Shown here in pieces: positions 23,655 to 32,880 of a DNA stretch of 64,000 nucleotides (its first letter is position 1; every line of letters starts with the position of its first letter). The position numbers were made by a program, and so were the translations under genes. Source of the stretch: Streptomyces sp. IMTB 2501 (GTDB taxonomy: Bacteria; Actinomycetota; Actinomycetes; Streptomycetales; Streptomycetaceae). Under the pieces are notes generated by a model. The model had not been told where the DNA came from and did not search any database. It saw only the letters and a program-made list of their open reading frames with translations. The stretch covers positions 70,774-134,773 of the forward strand of contig NZ_MQUS01000019.1 in the NCBI RefSeq assembly GCF_001953885.1, in the 5' to 3' direction.

Positions 23655-24443
23655 TCAGGTGAGCGACCCGTACAGAGCGGGGCGGCGGTCCTGCAGATAC
23701 GGGTTGGCCTCGCGGGAGGCGGCCAGGAAGGCGGGGTCGGCGTCCGCGAGGACCAGTTGCTCGGCGCGGCCGGCCCGGGCGCGGGCGACTCCGTCGGGAC
23801 CGGCGAGGACCGAGAGCCCGACGAACTCGAACTCCCCTTCCTGGCCGACCCGGTTGACATAGGCGACGTACATCTGGTTCTCCCAGGCGCGCACCGGGAT
23901 CATCGACTCGGCGACGAACTGGAAGGGATGCATCTGCGCGGTCGGGACGACGAGGAGGTCGGTGCCGGCCAGGGCGTGGGCGCGCACGTTCTCCGGGAAC
24001 TCGACGTCGTAGCAGATCATCAGGCCGACGGTGAGGCCGTTCAGCTCGGCCTGGACGACCGGCTGCCCGCCCGGTGTGAAGTGGTCGCGCTCGAAGCAGC
24101 CGAAGAGGTGGGTCTTGCGGTAGTTCGCGAGCCGGGTGCCGTCGGCGGAGATCAGCTGGGCGGAGTTGTAGACGGTCTCGCCGTCGCGCTCCGGGTAGCC
24201 GTAGGCGATCGCGATGCCGTGCCGGGTGGCGGTCTCGGCGATCGTGTCGGCCCAGTCGCCGTCGGCGGGCTCGGCGAGGCGGCCGATGGCGTCGCCGATC
24301 GCGTACCCGGTCAGGAACATCTCCGGTGCGGCGAGCAGCGCGGCGCCCGCGGCGGCGGCCCGGCCCGCGGCCTCGTCGAGGACCTTGAGGTTCTCGGCGA
24401 CGGAGCCGGGGCGGCCGGAGCTCTGGAGCAGGGCGGTGCGCAT
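23655..24443 (-). CDS. davA: Carbon-nitrogen hydrolase, 5-aminovaleramidase-like
   Basis: A 262-residue nitrilase-superfamily amidase. The catalytic triad is visible as Glu in APEMFLTGYAIGD, Lys in YRKTHLFG and Cys in GLMICYDVEFPENVRAHAL. Similarity from memory is closest to DavA, which hydrolyses 5-aminovaleramide to 5-aminovalerate and ammonia. It is the first gene of a two-gene operon with the davB-like oxidase 58 bases downstream, giving lysine to aminovalerate in two steps. The 320 bases upstream carry three near-identical motifs (TCGTTGCG type) that also occur before the cationic amino-acid permease at 38026. Confidence 0.78.
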   Translation of the reverse strand: MRTALLQSSGRPGSVAENLKVLDEAAGRAAAAGAALLAAPEMFLTGYAIGDAIGRLAEPADGDWADTIAETATRHGIAIAYGYPERDGETVYNSAQLISADGTRLANYRKTHLFGCFERDHFTPGGQPVVQAELNGLTVGLMICYDVEFPENVRAHALAGTDLLVVPTAQMHPFQFVAESMIPVRAWENQMYVAYVNRVGQEGEFEFVGLSVLAGPDGVARARAGRAEQLVLADADPAFLAASREANPYLQDRRPALYGSLT

Positions 24444-24766
24444 GCGGGGTCCTCACCGGAAAGAGGTTTGTGTGGTGGCCGGAGTTTTGGGGGCCACGAA
24501 GAAGGTACGGTCGGCGCGCTCGGCCGGACAAGAAGGAGCCGTTGCGCGTCTGTGCGCGGTTCGTTGCGTGGAGTGCGGGCCGGGCGGCGATTCGTTGCGC
24601 GCCCTCGTGGCCGGTTCCCGTCCTCCCTGAGGCGCAGGGCACCCAGGTGGTTCCCCGCCGGATGGCGGAGGTGGGGTCCCGCCCCCGGAGCGATGTGCGG
24701 GCGGCCCGCTGCCGGGAGAGTGGTGATCGTTCAGTCTCACGCGTTTGACCTGCGGGAAGGACCGCC
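24444..24766. other. Divergent promoter region of the davA-like gene and an exported-protein gene
   Basis: No gene is visible in these 323 bases. Three motif copies lie at 24539-24548, 24561-24570 and 24592-24601. The rest shows a run of GC-rich sequence without a clear palindrome. The exported-protein gene start at 24767 is preceded by GGAAGGA. Confidence 0.5.
24539..24601. promoter_or_regulatory. Three (C/T)CGTTGCG(C/T)G motifs before davA
   Basis: CCGTTGCGCG, TCGTTGCGTG and TCGTTGCGCG occur at intervals of 22 and 31 bases. The 10-mer TCGTTGCGCG recurs exactly at 38223-38232 before the permease-Lrp operon. Lrp/AsnC proteins often bind several phased, degenerate sites, so these are candidate Lrp boxes. 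Confidence 0.5.
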
Positions 24767-25359
<593 letters not shown>

Positions 25360-25366
25360 CGGTCGG

Positions 25367-25999
25367 CTACTTGCCGGTGCCGACCGGATCGACGGTGATG
25401 GCGGAACCGCTGCCCTGCGAGACGGGCACGTTGATGCTGACGGGCAGCGTGTGGGAGCGGGTCTCGTCCGGCGGGGTGACGACGAGGCTGGTGAAGGTCT
25501 CGCCGGTGCCGCCGGAGTTGTTCGGCGGGTAGTGCAGGGTGAAGCGGGTGTCCGCGCCCGGCTTGACACTCACCGGCGCCGCGGCGAGCTTGCTGCGCTT
25601 CGCGCTGAGGCTGCCGTCCTTGCTCTTGAGGTCGACGCCGGGGAAGCCCTTCAGGGTGCAAGCCGTGGGGCCGGTGTTCCTCAGGTTCACGGTCAGTTCG
25701 CCCTCCGCCATCCCACCGGAGGTGCTGAAGGCGAGTTGGGCGGTCCTGCACGCGCCGGAACCGCCGCCGGCGCCCGTACCACCGCCGCTGGTGCCCGACT
25801 GGCCGGTGCCGGTGCCCTTGCCGGAGGACACACCGCTGCCGCCCGTGGTCGAGGAACCGGAGTCCTGGGAGGCGGTGCTCCGGCTCGGGGACGAGGAGCC
25901 GCTCGCGTCGGAGGAGCCCTTGTCACCGCTGTTGCAGGCGGTGAGCGAGAGACCGGCGATGGCGGCGACGGTGAGCAGCGAGAGCTTCTGGACGCGCAT
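25367..25999 (-). CDS. Lipoprotein with DUF4232 domain
   Basis: A 210-residue lipoprotein. The signal ends in the lipobox LSLTAC (VAAIAGLSLTACNSG). A Ser/Gly/Thr-rich linker of about 65 residues follows, and then a DUF4232-type beta-sandwich domain from ACRTAQLAFST. It holds ELTVNLRNTGPTACTLKGFPG, where two Cys probably form a disulfide, and GADTRFTLHYPPNN. Such proteins are abundant on the Streptomyces surface with no known function. The start at MRVQKLSLL gives a normal lipoprotein signal; an ATG seven codons upstream is less likely. Confidence 0.85.
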   Translation of the reverse strand: MRVQKLSLLTVAAIAGLSLTACNSGDKGSSDASGSSSPSRSTASQDSGSSTTGGSGVSSGKGTGTGQSGTSGGGTGAGGGSGACRTAQLAFSTSGGMAEGELTVNLRNTGPTACTLKGFPGVDLKSKDGSLSAKRSKLAAAPVSVKPGADTRFTLHYPPNNSGGTGETFTSLVVTPPDETRSHTLPVSINVPVSQGSGSAITVDPVGTGK

Positions 26000-26104
26000 G
26001 GGTTCCCCTTCGGCAAGCACGGGTGACGTGGCGTTTCATGAGACCCGAAGGGCGGTTGACGCGTTCCGACCGACACCGCCCTCGTACATGGCCGTTACAA
26101 ACAC

Positions 26105-26485
26105 CTAGATCTCCCGCAGCCGCTCCACGATCTCCCGCAGCAGCCCCGGATCGGTGGCCGGGCCCCCGGCCGGGAGCTTGCGCGGCTCGTCGATACGGAT
26201 CAGGCCCGCCTCGGCCAGGTCGCCGAGCAGGACCCGGAGGACGGTCAGGGGCAGGTCGGCGTCCGCGGCCAGTTCGACCACGGGGCGGGGGCCGCGCCGG
26301 ATCACGTCGAGCAGGGCGGAGCGGGCGTGGTCGATGTCCGGCCCCTGTGCGTCGGCCTCCAGCGCGGTGACGCGGGACATCAGGTCGATGGCGTGCGCGC
26401 CCGGGGGCCGGGTGCGGCCCCGGGTCACCATGTAGGGGCGGACCATCGGCCCGGTCTCGTCCTCGTACCAGTGCTCGTCGCTCAC
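26105..26485 (-). CDS. cvnC: Conservon protein CvnC (DUF742)
   Basis: A 126-residue DUF742 protein. It shows the family signature MVRPYMVTRGRTRP near the N-terminus and a winged-helix-like second half (VVELAADADLPLTVLRVLLG, GLIRIDEP). In conservons CvnC works with the CvnA sensor, the CvnB roadblock protein and usually the CvnD GTPase at the membrane. Here it is the last gene, seven bases after cvnB, and no GTPase follows. Confidence 0.9.
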   Translation of the reverse strand: MSDEHWYEDETGPMVRPYMVTRGRTRPPGAHAIDLMSRVTALEADAQGPDIDHARSALLDVIRRGPRPVVELAADADLPLTVLRVLLGDLAEAGLIRIDEPRKLPAGGPATDPGLLREIVERLREI

Positions 26486-26492
26486 CGCGGGA

Positions 26493-26930
26493 TCATCTGG
26501 TCGTGCGGGCGGCCGCGTCCAGGTGGCGGCCGAGGCGGCGGACGAGCAGGGCCATCTCGTGGGCGAGTTGCCCGACGTCGGTGCCGGCCTCGCTGAGGAC
26601 GGCGAGCCGGCTGCCGTGGCCGGCGGGGGTGATGAAGAGGTAGGCGTCGTCGAGCATCACCATGGTCTGCCGCACCTGACCGGCGTCGAACCGCTCACCC
26701 GCCGAGCGGGCCAGGCTGTGGAAGCCGGAGCAGACGGCGGCCAGATGCTCGATGTCCCGTCGGCGCATCCCGTCCGAGCTGCTGAGCGGGAGGCCGTCGG
26801 CGGTCAGCAGCACGGCCTGGCGGACATGGTCGGTACGCGCGACGAGGTCGTCCAGCAGCCAGTCGAACGCTCCGCCGAACGCTCCGCTGGGCTCGGCGGG
26901 CTGCTCGGGCCTCTGTTCGTCACCGGGCAT
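26493..26930 (-). CDS. cvnB: Conservon roadblock/LC7 protein CvnB
   Basis: A 145-residue roadblock/LC7-fold protein, a class that partners small GTPases in MglA/MglB-like switches. The signature stretch is HVRQAVLLTADGLPLSSSDG, followed by AAVCSGFHSLARSAGE and ETMVMLDD-like MVMLDDAYLFITPAG. It overlaps the end of cvnA by 11 bases, so translation is probably coupled. With CvnC, it should form the cytoplasmic output of the CvnA sensor. Confidence 0.92.
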   Translation of the reverse strand: MPGDEQRPEQPAEPSGAFGGAFDWLLDDLVARTDHVRQAVLLTADGLPLSSSDGMRRRDIEHLAAVCSGFHSLARSAGERFDAGQVRQTMVMLDDAYLFITPAGHGSRLAVLSEAGTDVGQLAHEMALLVRRLGRHLDAAARTTR

Positions 26931-29376
26931 CGTCGGTGTCCGTCCCTTCGTGGGCTTGGCTGGTCGCGGGTTCGGTGTCTGCGTCGGTGATCGGGGGGTC
27001 CGCCTGGTCGGGTGCGGGGGCGTGTTCGGGTGCGGGTGCGTGGGGGCTGGTCGGGCCGTTCCCCGCGCCTCTGGGGAACTGCGGTTTCCTCGGCGTCAAG
27101 GCACCGGGCCTCCGCGGAGCGGCCTCGGCCGTCGGCAGGCCCCTGCGGCCGCGGTCGAGGCCGCGCTGGAAGGCGCCGAAGATCGCCCGCATTTCCTCGG
27201 CGTCCACCTCCGGACCGGCCCCGCTCTCCCGAGGCGGCGGCTCGTCCCGCAGCTCCGGGACGAGAGAGGCCTGCCGGGTCCGGGTGGGCAGGGCGGGCGG
27301 GGGCGTCGGTGAGCCGGGTACGGCGCCCGGGCCGGGGATGGGCGAGGGCGCGGCCGATCGCTTCCTTGACGGCAACTCGTGTACGACGGCCCCCTGTTCA
27401 CGCTGTCCGGGCACGGTCGGCTCAGGCACCAGCGGCACAGGCCCCGCGTGCTCGGGGCGCGCCGGTTCCACCTCCGCCAGTACCCCCTCCGGCAGCAGCA
27501 CCACCGCCGTCGTACCGCCGTACGGCGAATCGCGCAGGGTGACCTCGATGCCGTGCCGGGCGGCGAGGCGGCCGACGACGTAGAGGCCGAGGCGGTCATG
27601 GCGGGTGGGGTCGAAGGCGTCGGGGTCGGTGAGGGTGTTGTGGGCGCGAGCGCGCGCGTCGGTGTCGAGGCCGAGCCCCCGGTCGTCGATCTCCAGCACG
27701 AACCCGCTGCCGACCCGCCCGGTGCGCAGGGTGACCTGGGTGTGCGGCGGCGAGAACACCGTGGCGTTCTCCAGGAGTTCCGCCATCAGATGGACGACGT
27801 CGGCGACGGCGTCGGCCGCGACACCGACCGCGGGCATCGGCGGCACCACCACGCGCGCGTAGTCCTCGATCTCGCTGACGGCCGAGGCGACCACGTCCGC
27901 GACCGGCACGGGCCGCCGCCAGCGCCGGCCGGGCGCCGCGCCGGAGAGGATGATCAGGCTCTCCGCGTGCCGACGCATGCGCGTGGTCAGGTGGTCGATG
28001 CGGAACAGCTCGCGCAGTACGTCGGGGTCGTCCGTGCGTCGTTCCAGGGTGTCGACCAGCTTCAACTGCCGGTGTACGAGAGCCTGGCTGCGGCGCGCGA
28101 TGTTGAGCAGCACCGCGAACAGCCCCCGGCGCAGGCCGGCCTGCTTGACGGCGGCGTCGACGGCGGCGAGCCGCGCGGTGTTGAAGGACCGGCCGACCTG
28201 CCCGATCTCGTCGTCGCGTACCTCGTCGGCGGCCAGCGGCGGTGCTTCAGCCACCGCGTCCACCTCCTCGCCGGCGCTCAACCGTCGCATTACTTCGGGC
28301 AGTTGGTCCCTCGTCAGGACGTCGGCCGCGTCCCGCAGGGTCTCCAGGCGCCGTGAGATGCGCCGCGCCCCGCGCACCGCGAACCACAGCGACAGCCCGG
28401 CCGCGGCGAGACCCACCACACCGACGACGGCCGCCTTGGTCAGCTCCCGGTAGGCGAAGGCCCGGCCGCGGGCGGCGGAGTTCTCGGCGGACGTGGTGCA
28501 CAGCTCGCGGTAGCGGACGACGGCCCGGTCGGTGGTGGACCGCCAGGTGTCCGCCGCGACCGCCTTCCCGGCACCGCCTGCCCCGCCCCGCAGCAGCGCG
28601 TCCTCGCCGTGCGCCAGCGAACCGTACAGGTCCCCGCGCTGGAAGTCCTCGAACAGCCCACGCGAGTCGGCGGGCAGGTCCGGCACATACGTCCGCTCGA
28701 ACACCCGCCGGTCCTCGATGGTCGCGGTCAGGGTGTCGTACTGCCGGTCGGTCAGTGTGCCGGCCGCCCGCGCCCCGGCGACCAGCGCGTCCTCCCGCGA
28801 CACGAACTCCCGCACCCGCACCAGCTCGATGACGACCTGTGCCTCACGGGCGAGCTGTCCGGCCTGGAGGGCGGTGAGCGTGGACTGCACGTCGAAGCCG
28901 GGCTCCACGAGGGCGCTGTAGTCCTCCACGGCCCGGTCCCAGGTGATGCGCCGGGACAGCACCCGGGCGCGCAGCCCGTCCAGCTGGCCGGTGGCTGTGA
29001 CCATGGTGTCCAGCGACTGCCGCTGACGGTCCGTGAGCCGGCCGCGGTCGCCGTGCTGGACCGCCTGCCGCAGCGCGTCGACGGCCCGGTCGGTGCGGCG
29101 TTGCTGCCCGAGCAGATCGCTCGCGGTCGCCGTGTCGAGCGGGGCGCCCAGGTAGGCGGCGGACATCCGGCGCTCGATCTGGATCTGCCCGATCGCGGTG
29201 TCCACGGGGGTGCCGAAGTCCTCGTACACCCCCTGGACCCGGATCAGCGCGCGCAGTTCGCCGGTGACGGACCACATGGCGAAGCTCCACAGCCCCATCA
29301 GCGCGACGGCCGGGGCGAGCGCGAGCGCCACGATCCGCGCGCGGACGGTGGTGGGACGGCCGAGGGGCCAGCGCAT
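26920..29376 (-). CDS. cvnA: Conservon sensor histidine kinase-like protein CvnA
   Basis: An 818-residue membrane sensor. A first TM helix (VALALAPAVALMGLWSFAMW, about 17-36) precedes a nitrate/nitrite-sensor-like extracellular helical domain to about 310. A second TM (AAVVGVVGLAAAGLSLWFAV) and a HAMP-like segment follow. An ATPase domain shows the N box HLMAELLENATVFSPPHTQV, then FVLEIDDRGLGLDTDA and a G-rich loop. The conserved phospho-accepting His motif of true kinases is not evident. From about residue 660 the tail is Pro/Ala-rich and disordered. Residues about 764-783 are encoded by an intergenic-repeat copy. The start at MRWPLGRP is preferred by similarity to conservon starts, though its ribosome-binding site is weak. 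Confidence 0.9.
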   Translation of the reverse strand: MRWPLGRPTTVRARIVALALAPAVALMGLWSFAMWSVTGELRALIRVQGVYEDFGTPVDTAIGQIQIERRMSAAYLGAPLDTATASDLLGQQRRTDRAVDALRQAVQHGDRGRLTDRQRQSLDTMVTATGQLDGLRARVLSRRITWDRAVEDYSALVEPGFDVQSTLTALQAGQLAREAQVVIELVRVREFVSREDALVAGARAAGTLTDRQYDTLTATIEDRRVFERTYVPDLPADSRGLFEDFQRGDLYGSLAHGEDALLRGGAGGAGKAVAADTWRSTTDRAVVRYRELCTTSAENSAARGRAFAYRELTKAAVVGVVGLAAAGLSLWFAVRGARRISRRLETLRDAADVLTRDQLPEVMRRLSAGEEVDAVAEAPPLAADEVRDDEIGQVGRSFNTARLAAVDAAVKQAGLRRGLFAVLLNIARRSQALVHRQLKLVDTLERRTDDPDVLRELFRIDHLTTRMRRHAESLIILSGAAPGRRWRRPVPVADVVASAVSEIEDYARVVVPPMPAVGVAADAVADVVHLMAELLENATVFSPPHTQVTLRTGRVGSGFVLEIDDRGLGLDTDARARAHNTLTDPDAFDPTRHDRLGLYVVGRLAARHGIEVTLRDSPYGGTTAVVLLPEGVLAEVEPARPEHAGPVPLVPEPTVPGQREQGAVVHELPSRKRSAAPSPIPGPGAVPGSPTPPPALPTRTRQASLVPELRDEPPPRESGAGPEVDAEEMRAIFGAFQRGLDRGRRGLPTAEAAPRRPGALTPRKPQFPRGAGNGPTSPHAPAPEHAPAPDQADPPITDADTEPATSQAHEGTDTDDAR
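27030..27090 (-). repeat. Intergenic repeat, copy D, inside cvnA
   Basis: The minus strand reads CCGCAGTTCCCC and GCGCGGGGAAC, then CGACCAGCC and CACGCACCCGCA. These match the ends of copies A and B. The copy is in frame and encodes part of the disordered CvnA tail. Confidence 0.6.
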
Positions 29377-29501
29377 GAAGTACCTACCGGTGTTACCAGT
29401 CAGTAGTGGGCGTGAGCGCGGCACAACCTACGGGATGGTCACCCCGGACCGCAATGGTGACCTGCGGTAACCCGGGGTCACCTCGAAGCCGGCCCACCCG
29501 G

Positions 29502-30968
29502 TCACCGCACGGGCAGCACAAAGGTCGTGACGACCGCCGCGTGGTCGGAGGGCCAGTCGTTGTCCGCCACGTCCGGCCACGGGCGCGGGGTGCCCGTGAC
29601 GAGGGTTCGCGCATCCCGCACGGTCAGGCCCCGGTGCAGGACGTAGTCGATCCGGTCCTGCGGCTCGGGCCGCCCGCTGCCGTCCTCGTGCACCGGGTGG
29701 ATCGGCGACCAGGTGTGGCCGGGCTCGGCGGCGGGGTCCGGGTGGGCCTCGCGGAACGAGTCGGCGAAGCCGGCGTCCTCGGCGGCCTTCGTCACCGGCC
29801 AGACCACATCCGGCCAGTCCAGGTGCGAGGGGCAGTTGAAGTCGCCGACGAGGACGACCGGCACGCCCGCGCCGCCGGCCTCGTCGATACGGCCCAGCGC
29901 CTCCCGCAGCTGCGCCAGCCGCAGCTCCTCGTGGGCGATCAGCTCCGCCGCTTCCAGCCCGTCGAAGACGGCTTCGTAGGGGCCGTACGGCGTGTAGTGC
30001 AGATGCGCGGTCCAAACGTCGACCTCGCGGCCGGGCGCCACGGCGATCCTGACGCCCGCGGCGCCGTAGAAGCCGACGTCCGGGTCGCCGAAGCGGGCGG
30101 TGATCGGGTGGCGGCTGATGACGCCGAGGTTCTCGCCTGCCCGGTGGTGGTACCAGCCGAGCGCCTCGGCCAGTTCCTGCGCGGCCGTGCCGCCCGTCTC
30201 CTGGAGTCCCACGACGTCGGCGCCGCTCTCCAGGACGGCCTTGAGCTGCTTGGCACGGTGGTCGTCGACCTCGCGGCCGCCCAGCCACAGGTTCCAGCTC
30301 ATGACGCGGAGTTCGGGTGCCACCATCCGCCGCAGTTCCTGGACCGTGACGCCGGTGAGGCTGTCCCGCACGGTCCGGCCGGGCGCGGTGCCGATCGGCG
30401 CGAGGGACGGTACGGCGAGGACGGCGCAGCCGGCGGCCTCGGCGGAGGCGACGCCGGTCTCGGTGTCCTCGACGGCCACACAGGCGGCGGGGTCGACACC
30501 GAGGGCACGGCAGGCGGCCTGGTAGGGGTCGGGGGCCGGCTTGGTGCGGGCGGTGTCGTCGGCGGTGACGGAGGCCGCGAACCGGTCGGCGCCGAGGGCG
30601 TCGAGGACGACGTCGGCGACCGCGCGCGGGGACGCGGTGACGAGGGCGGCGGGGAGGCCGGCGGCGGCCAGCGCGTCCAGCAGGTCCAGCGCGCCGGGCC
30701 GGGGCACGATCCCGGTGCGGACGCGGTCGGCGAACTCGCGGTGCAGTTCGGCCGCGAGGTCCGCCTCGGGCCGGCTCGTCGCCGCGGCGAGCCAGGCGGC
30801 GGTGTGCTCGACCGGGCGGCCGAGCACGTCCCGCTGGTCGTCCTCGGTCAGCCGGCGTCCGGCGACCTGCTCGACCGCCTCCCACCACAGCCGCTCGGTG
30901 TCGACGAGCGTGCCGTCCATGTCGAACAGGACGGCCTGCAGCGGGCGTTCGGAGGTGTGGGGGGTCAC
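29502..30968 (-). CDS. HAD phosphatase fused to an endonuclease/exonuclease/phosphatase domain
   Basis: A 488-residue two-domain hydrolase. Residues 1-220 are a HAD subfamily IA phosphatase: AVLFDMDGTLVDTERLWWEA carries the nucleophile motif I, LVTASPRAVADVVLDALG motif II, TKPAPDPYQAACRALG motif III and VAVEDTETGVASAEAAG motif IV. Residues 225-488 are an EEP-fold hydrolase: VMSWNLWLGG, VVGLQETGG with metal-binding Glu, VVLVGDFNCPSHLDWP, and NDWPSDHAAVVTTF with the terminal Asp-His. EEP enzymes cleave phosphodiesters and HAD enzymes remove phosphates, so together they could strip a phosphodiester to alcohol plus phosphate. It is the last gene of the ABC importer operon, 14 bases after the ATPase gene. 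The GTG start is inferred from the HAD start. There is no signal peptide, so it acts in the cytoplasm on the imported compound. Confidence 0.85.
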   Translation of the reverse strand: MTPHTSERPLQAVLFDMDGTLVDTERLWWEAVEQVAGRRLTEDDQRDVLGRPVEHTAAWLAAATSRPEADLAAELHREFADRVRTGIVPRPGALDLLDALAAAGLPAALVTASPRAVADVVLDALGADRFAASVTADDTARTKPAPDPYQAACRALGVDPAACVAVEDTETGVASAEAAGCAVLAVPSLAPIGTAPGRTVRDSLTGVTVQELRRMVAPELRVMSWNLWLGGREVDDHRAKQLKAVLESGADVVGLQETGGTAAQELAEALGWYHHRAGENLGVISRHPITARFGDPDVGFYGAAGVRIAVAPGREVDVWTAHLHYTPYGPYEAVFDGLEAAELIAHEELRLAQLREALGRIDEAGGAGVPVVLVGDFNCPSHLDWPDVVWPVTKAAEDAGFADSFREAHPDPAAEPGHTWSPIHPVHEDGSGRPEPQDRIDYVLHRGLTVRDARTLVTGTPRPWPDVADNDWPSDHAAVVTTFVLPVR

Positions 30969-30982
30969 GTTGTTGTCGTTCC

Positions 30983-32062
30983 TCACTTCTGGATACGTTC
31001 GGCCACCAGCACCGGCCGTTCCGGCAGCGACACGCTGACCGGGGCTCCGGCACCGAGCCCGGTGGCCTCGTGCGCGGGCAGGTCGGCCTTGGCCTCGGTG
31101 CCGTCGGCGAGCCGTACGGTGACCCGGACGACCGCGCCGAGGAAGGCGGTGGCGACGACGCGGGCGGCGCCCTGTTCGTCGGCGCTCACCCGGAGGGACT
31201 CCGGCCGCACCAGTACGTCCACCGGGCCTTCGGGCACCTCGCCGTCGGCGGGCAGCCGCTGCCCGAGCACCTGGACCGTGCCGTCGGTCAGCTCGCCCGG
31301 GATGCGGCTCATCGTGCCGACGAACTCGGCAACGAAGGCGGTCGCGGGACGGCCGTACAACTCGGCGGGTTCGGCGCACTGTTCGAGGCGGCCGGCGCGC
31401 ATGACGGCGACCCGGTCGGCGACCGAGAGGGCCTCCTCCTGATCGTGCGTCACGAAGAGGGTGGTGATGCCGAGTTCCTGCTGGAGCCGGCGGATCTCCT
31501 CGCGCAGGGTGAGCCGCACCTTGGCGTCGAGCGCGGACAGCGGCTCGTCGAGGAGCAGCACGCGCGGACGCAGCGCGAGGGCGCGGGCCAGCGCGATGCG
31601 CTGCTGCTGGCCGCCGGAGAGCTGGTGCGGGTAGCGCTCCCCCTTGTCGGCGAGGCCGACCAGCTCCAGCAACTCGGCGGCGCGGGAGCGTCTTTCGGCC
31701 GTGCGGACGCCTCGCATACGCAGCCCGAAGGCGACGTTGTCGACGGCGTTCAGATGCGGGAAGAGGCTGTACGACTGGAAGACCATACCGGCGTCGCGGC
31801 GGTGGGCCGGCACGTGCGTGACGTCCTCGCCGTCGACCAGCACGGCGCCGGAGTCGGGGTGTTCGAACCCGGCGAGCATGCGCAGCGCCGTGGTCTTGCC
31901 GCAGCCGGACGGGCCGAGCAGGGCCAGGAACTCCCCCGGGCGGACGGTGAGGTCGAGTCCGTCGAGGGCGACGGTGGCCCCGAACTCGCGCCGGAGCCCG
32001 CGGAATTCGACGGTCGCGGCCTTTTCGAGTGTCTCGGTCAGGGTGGCGGTCATGGTGGTCAT
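30983..32062 (-). CDS. ABC transporter ATP-binding protein (PotA/FbpC type)
   Basis: A 359-residue cytoplasmic ATPase that drives the two permeases encoded upstream. Walker A is LLGPSGCGKTTALRMLAG, the Q-loop is VFQSYSLFPHL, the ABC signature is LSGGQQQRIALARAL, Walker B is VLLLDEPLSALD, and the switch His lies in FVTHDQEEALS. The C-terminal 110 residues form a TOBE-like domain (PVDVLVRPESLRVSADEQG), as in ATPases of spermidine, iron and 2-aminoethylphosphonate importers. The ATG overlaps the stop of the preceding permease gene (ATGA). Confidence 0.92.
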   Translation of the reverse strand: MTTMTATLTETLEKAATVEFRGLRREFGATVALDGLDLTVRPGEFLALLGPSGCGKTTALRMLAGFEHPDSGAVLVDGEDVTHVPAHRRDAGMVFQSYSLFPHLNAVDNVAFGLRMRGVRTAERRSRAAELLELVGLADKGERYPHQLSGGQQQRIALARALALRPRVLLLDEPLSALDAKVRLTLREEIRRLQQELGITTLFVTHDQEEALSVADRVAVMRAGRLEQCAEPAELYGRPATAFVAEFVGTMSRIPGELTDGTVQVLGQRLPADGEVPEGPVDVLVRPESLRVSADEQGAARVVATAFLGAVVRVTVRLADGTEAKADLPAHEATGLGAGAPVSVSLPERPVLVAERIQK

Positions 32063-32880
32063 CCCCGGGAAGAAGCGGTTCGGTTGCGTCCGCCGCCGGC
32101 ACCGGCGAGCGCGAGGAGCAGGGCCCAGGTGACGAGCAGGCTGAGCACGGACACGGCGACGGACATCTGGGCCTGTTCGCCGCCGACGTTGTAGATCCAC
32201 ACGGCGAAGGGCGCGTAGCCGAGCAGGTGGGAGACCGTGAACTCGCCGAGGACCAGGGCCAGTGTGAGGAACGACGCGTTCAGCAGGGCCCCGCGCAGAT
32301 TGGGCAGGACGGCCCGGACGAGCGCCTGCGGCCAGGACGCGCCGCAGCTGCGGGCGGCCTCGACGAGGGTCCGTACGTCGATGGCCCGCAGGCCGGCGTC
32401 CAGGGCCCGGTAGACGAACGGCAGGGCCATCACGACGTACGCGAGGACCAGTACGACCGGGAAGTTCTGGTTCTGGATCACCACGAACGTCTCGAACAGC
32501 GGCGTCCGGGAGAGATGCTCCGGGCCCCACTTCAGCACGGTGGCGATACCGGCGACGAACGCGATCGGCGGCACCACCAGCGGCAGCGAGCACACCACCT
32601 CCACCACCGGGCGCAGCCGGGGCGCGCCGAGCCGGAGCGCGACCACTGCGGGCACCATCAGCAGCAGGACGGCCGCGATGGTGGCGACGGCCAGCTCCAG
32701 CGAGAGCAGCAGGCTGGAGAGGAAGCCGTCGGCGGAGAGGATCTTCGTGTAGGCGTCGAAGCTGACGCCCCGGCCGGGCACATCCACCGTGAAGATCACG
32801 GAGGCGGCGAGCGGCACCAGGAAGTACAGGGCGGCGAGGCCGAGGACGACCCACCGCCACGGGGTCAGGCGTCGAGCCAT
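32059..32880 (-). CDS. ABC transporter permease, second subunit
   Basis: A 273-residue integral membrane subunit with about six helices. The cytoplasmic EAA loop is AARSCGASWPQALVRAVLPNLRG, which contacts the ATPase. It resembles PotC/PhnV permeases. Its start lies within the last 16 bases of the first permease gene. Together the two permeases make the translocation channel of a type I importer. Confidence 0.9.
   Translation of the reverse strand: MARRLTPWRWVVLGLAALYFLVPLAASVIFTVDVPGRGVSFDAYTKILSADGFLSSLLLSLELAVATIAAVLLLMVPAVVALRLGAPRLRPVVEVVCSLPLVVPPIAFVAGIATVLKWGPEHLSRTPLFETFVVIQNQNFPVVLVLAYVVMALPFVYRALDAGLRAIDVRTLVEAARSCGASWPQALVRAVLPNLRGALLNASFLTLALVLGEFTVSHLLGYAPFAVWIYNVGGEQAQMSVAVSVLSLLVTWALLLALAGAGGGRNRTASSRG

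Noticed and set aside
24453..24748. Overlapping open frames of about 90 codons on both strands between davA and the exported protein
   Set aside because: They are low-complexity Arg/Pro-rich products without ribosome-binding sites, lying over candidate regulatory repeats.
29502..32102. An 866-codon reading joining the HAD-EEP protein to the ABC ATPase region
   Set aside because: The part upstream of 30968 is out of frame with the ATPase gene and has no domain similarity. The HAD-EEP junction itself is in frame and retained.
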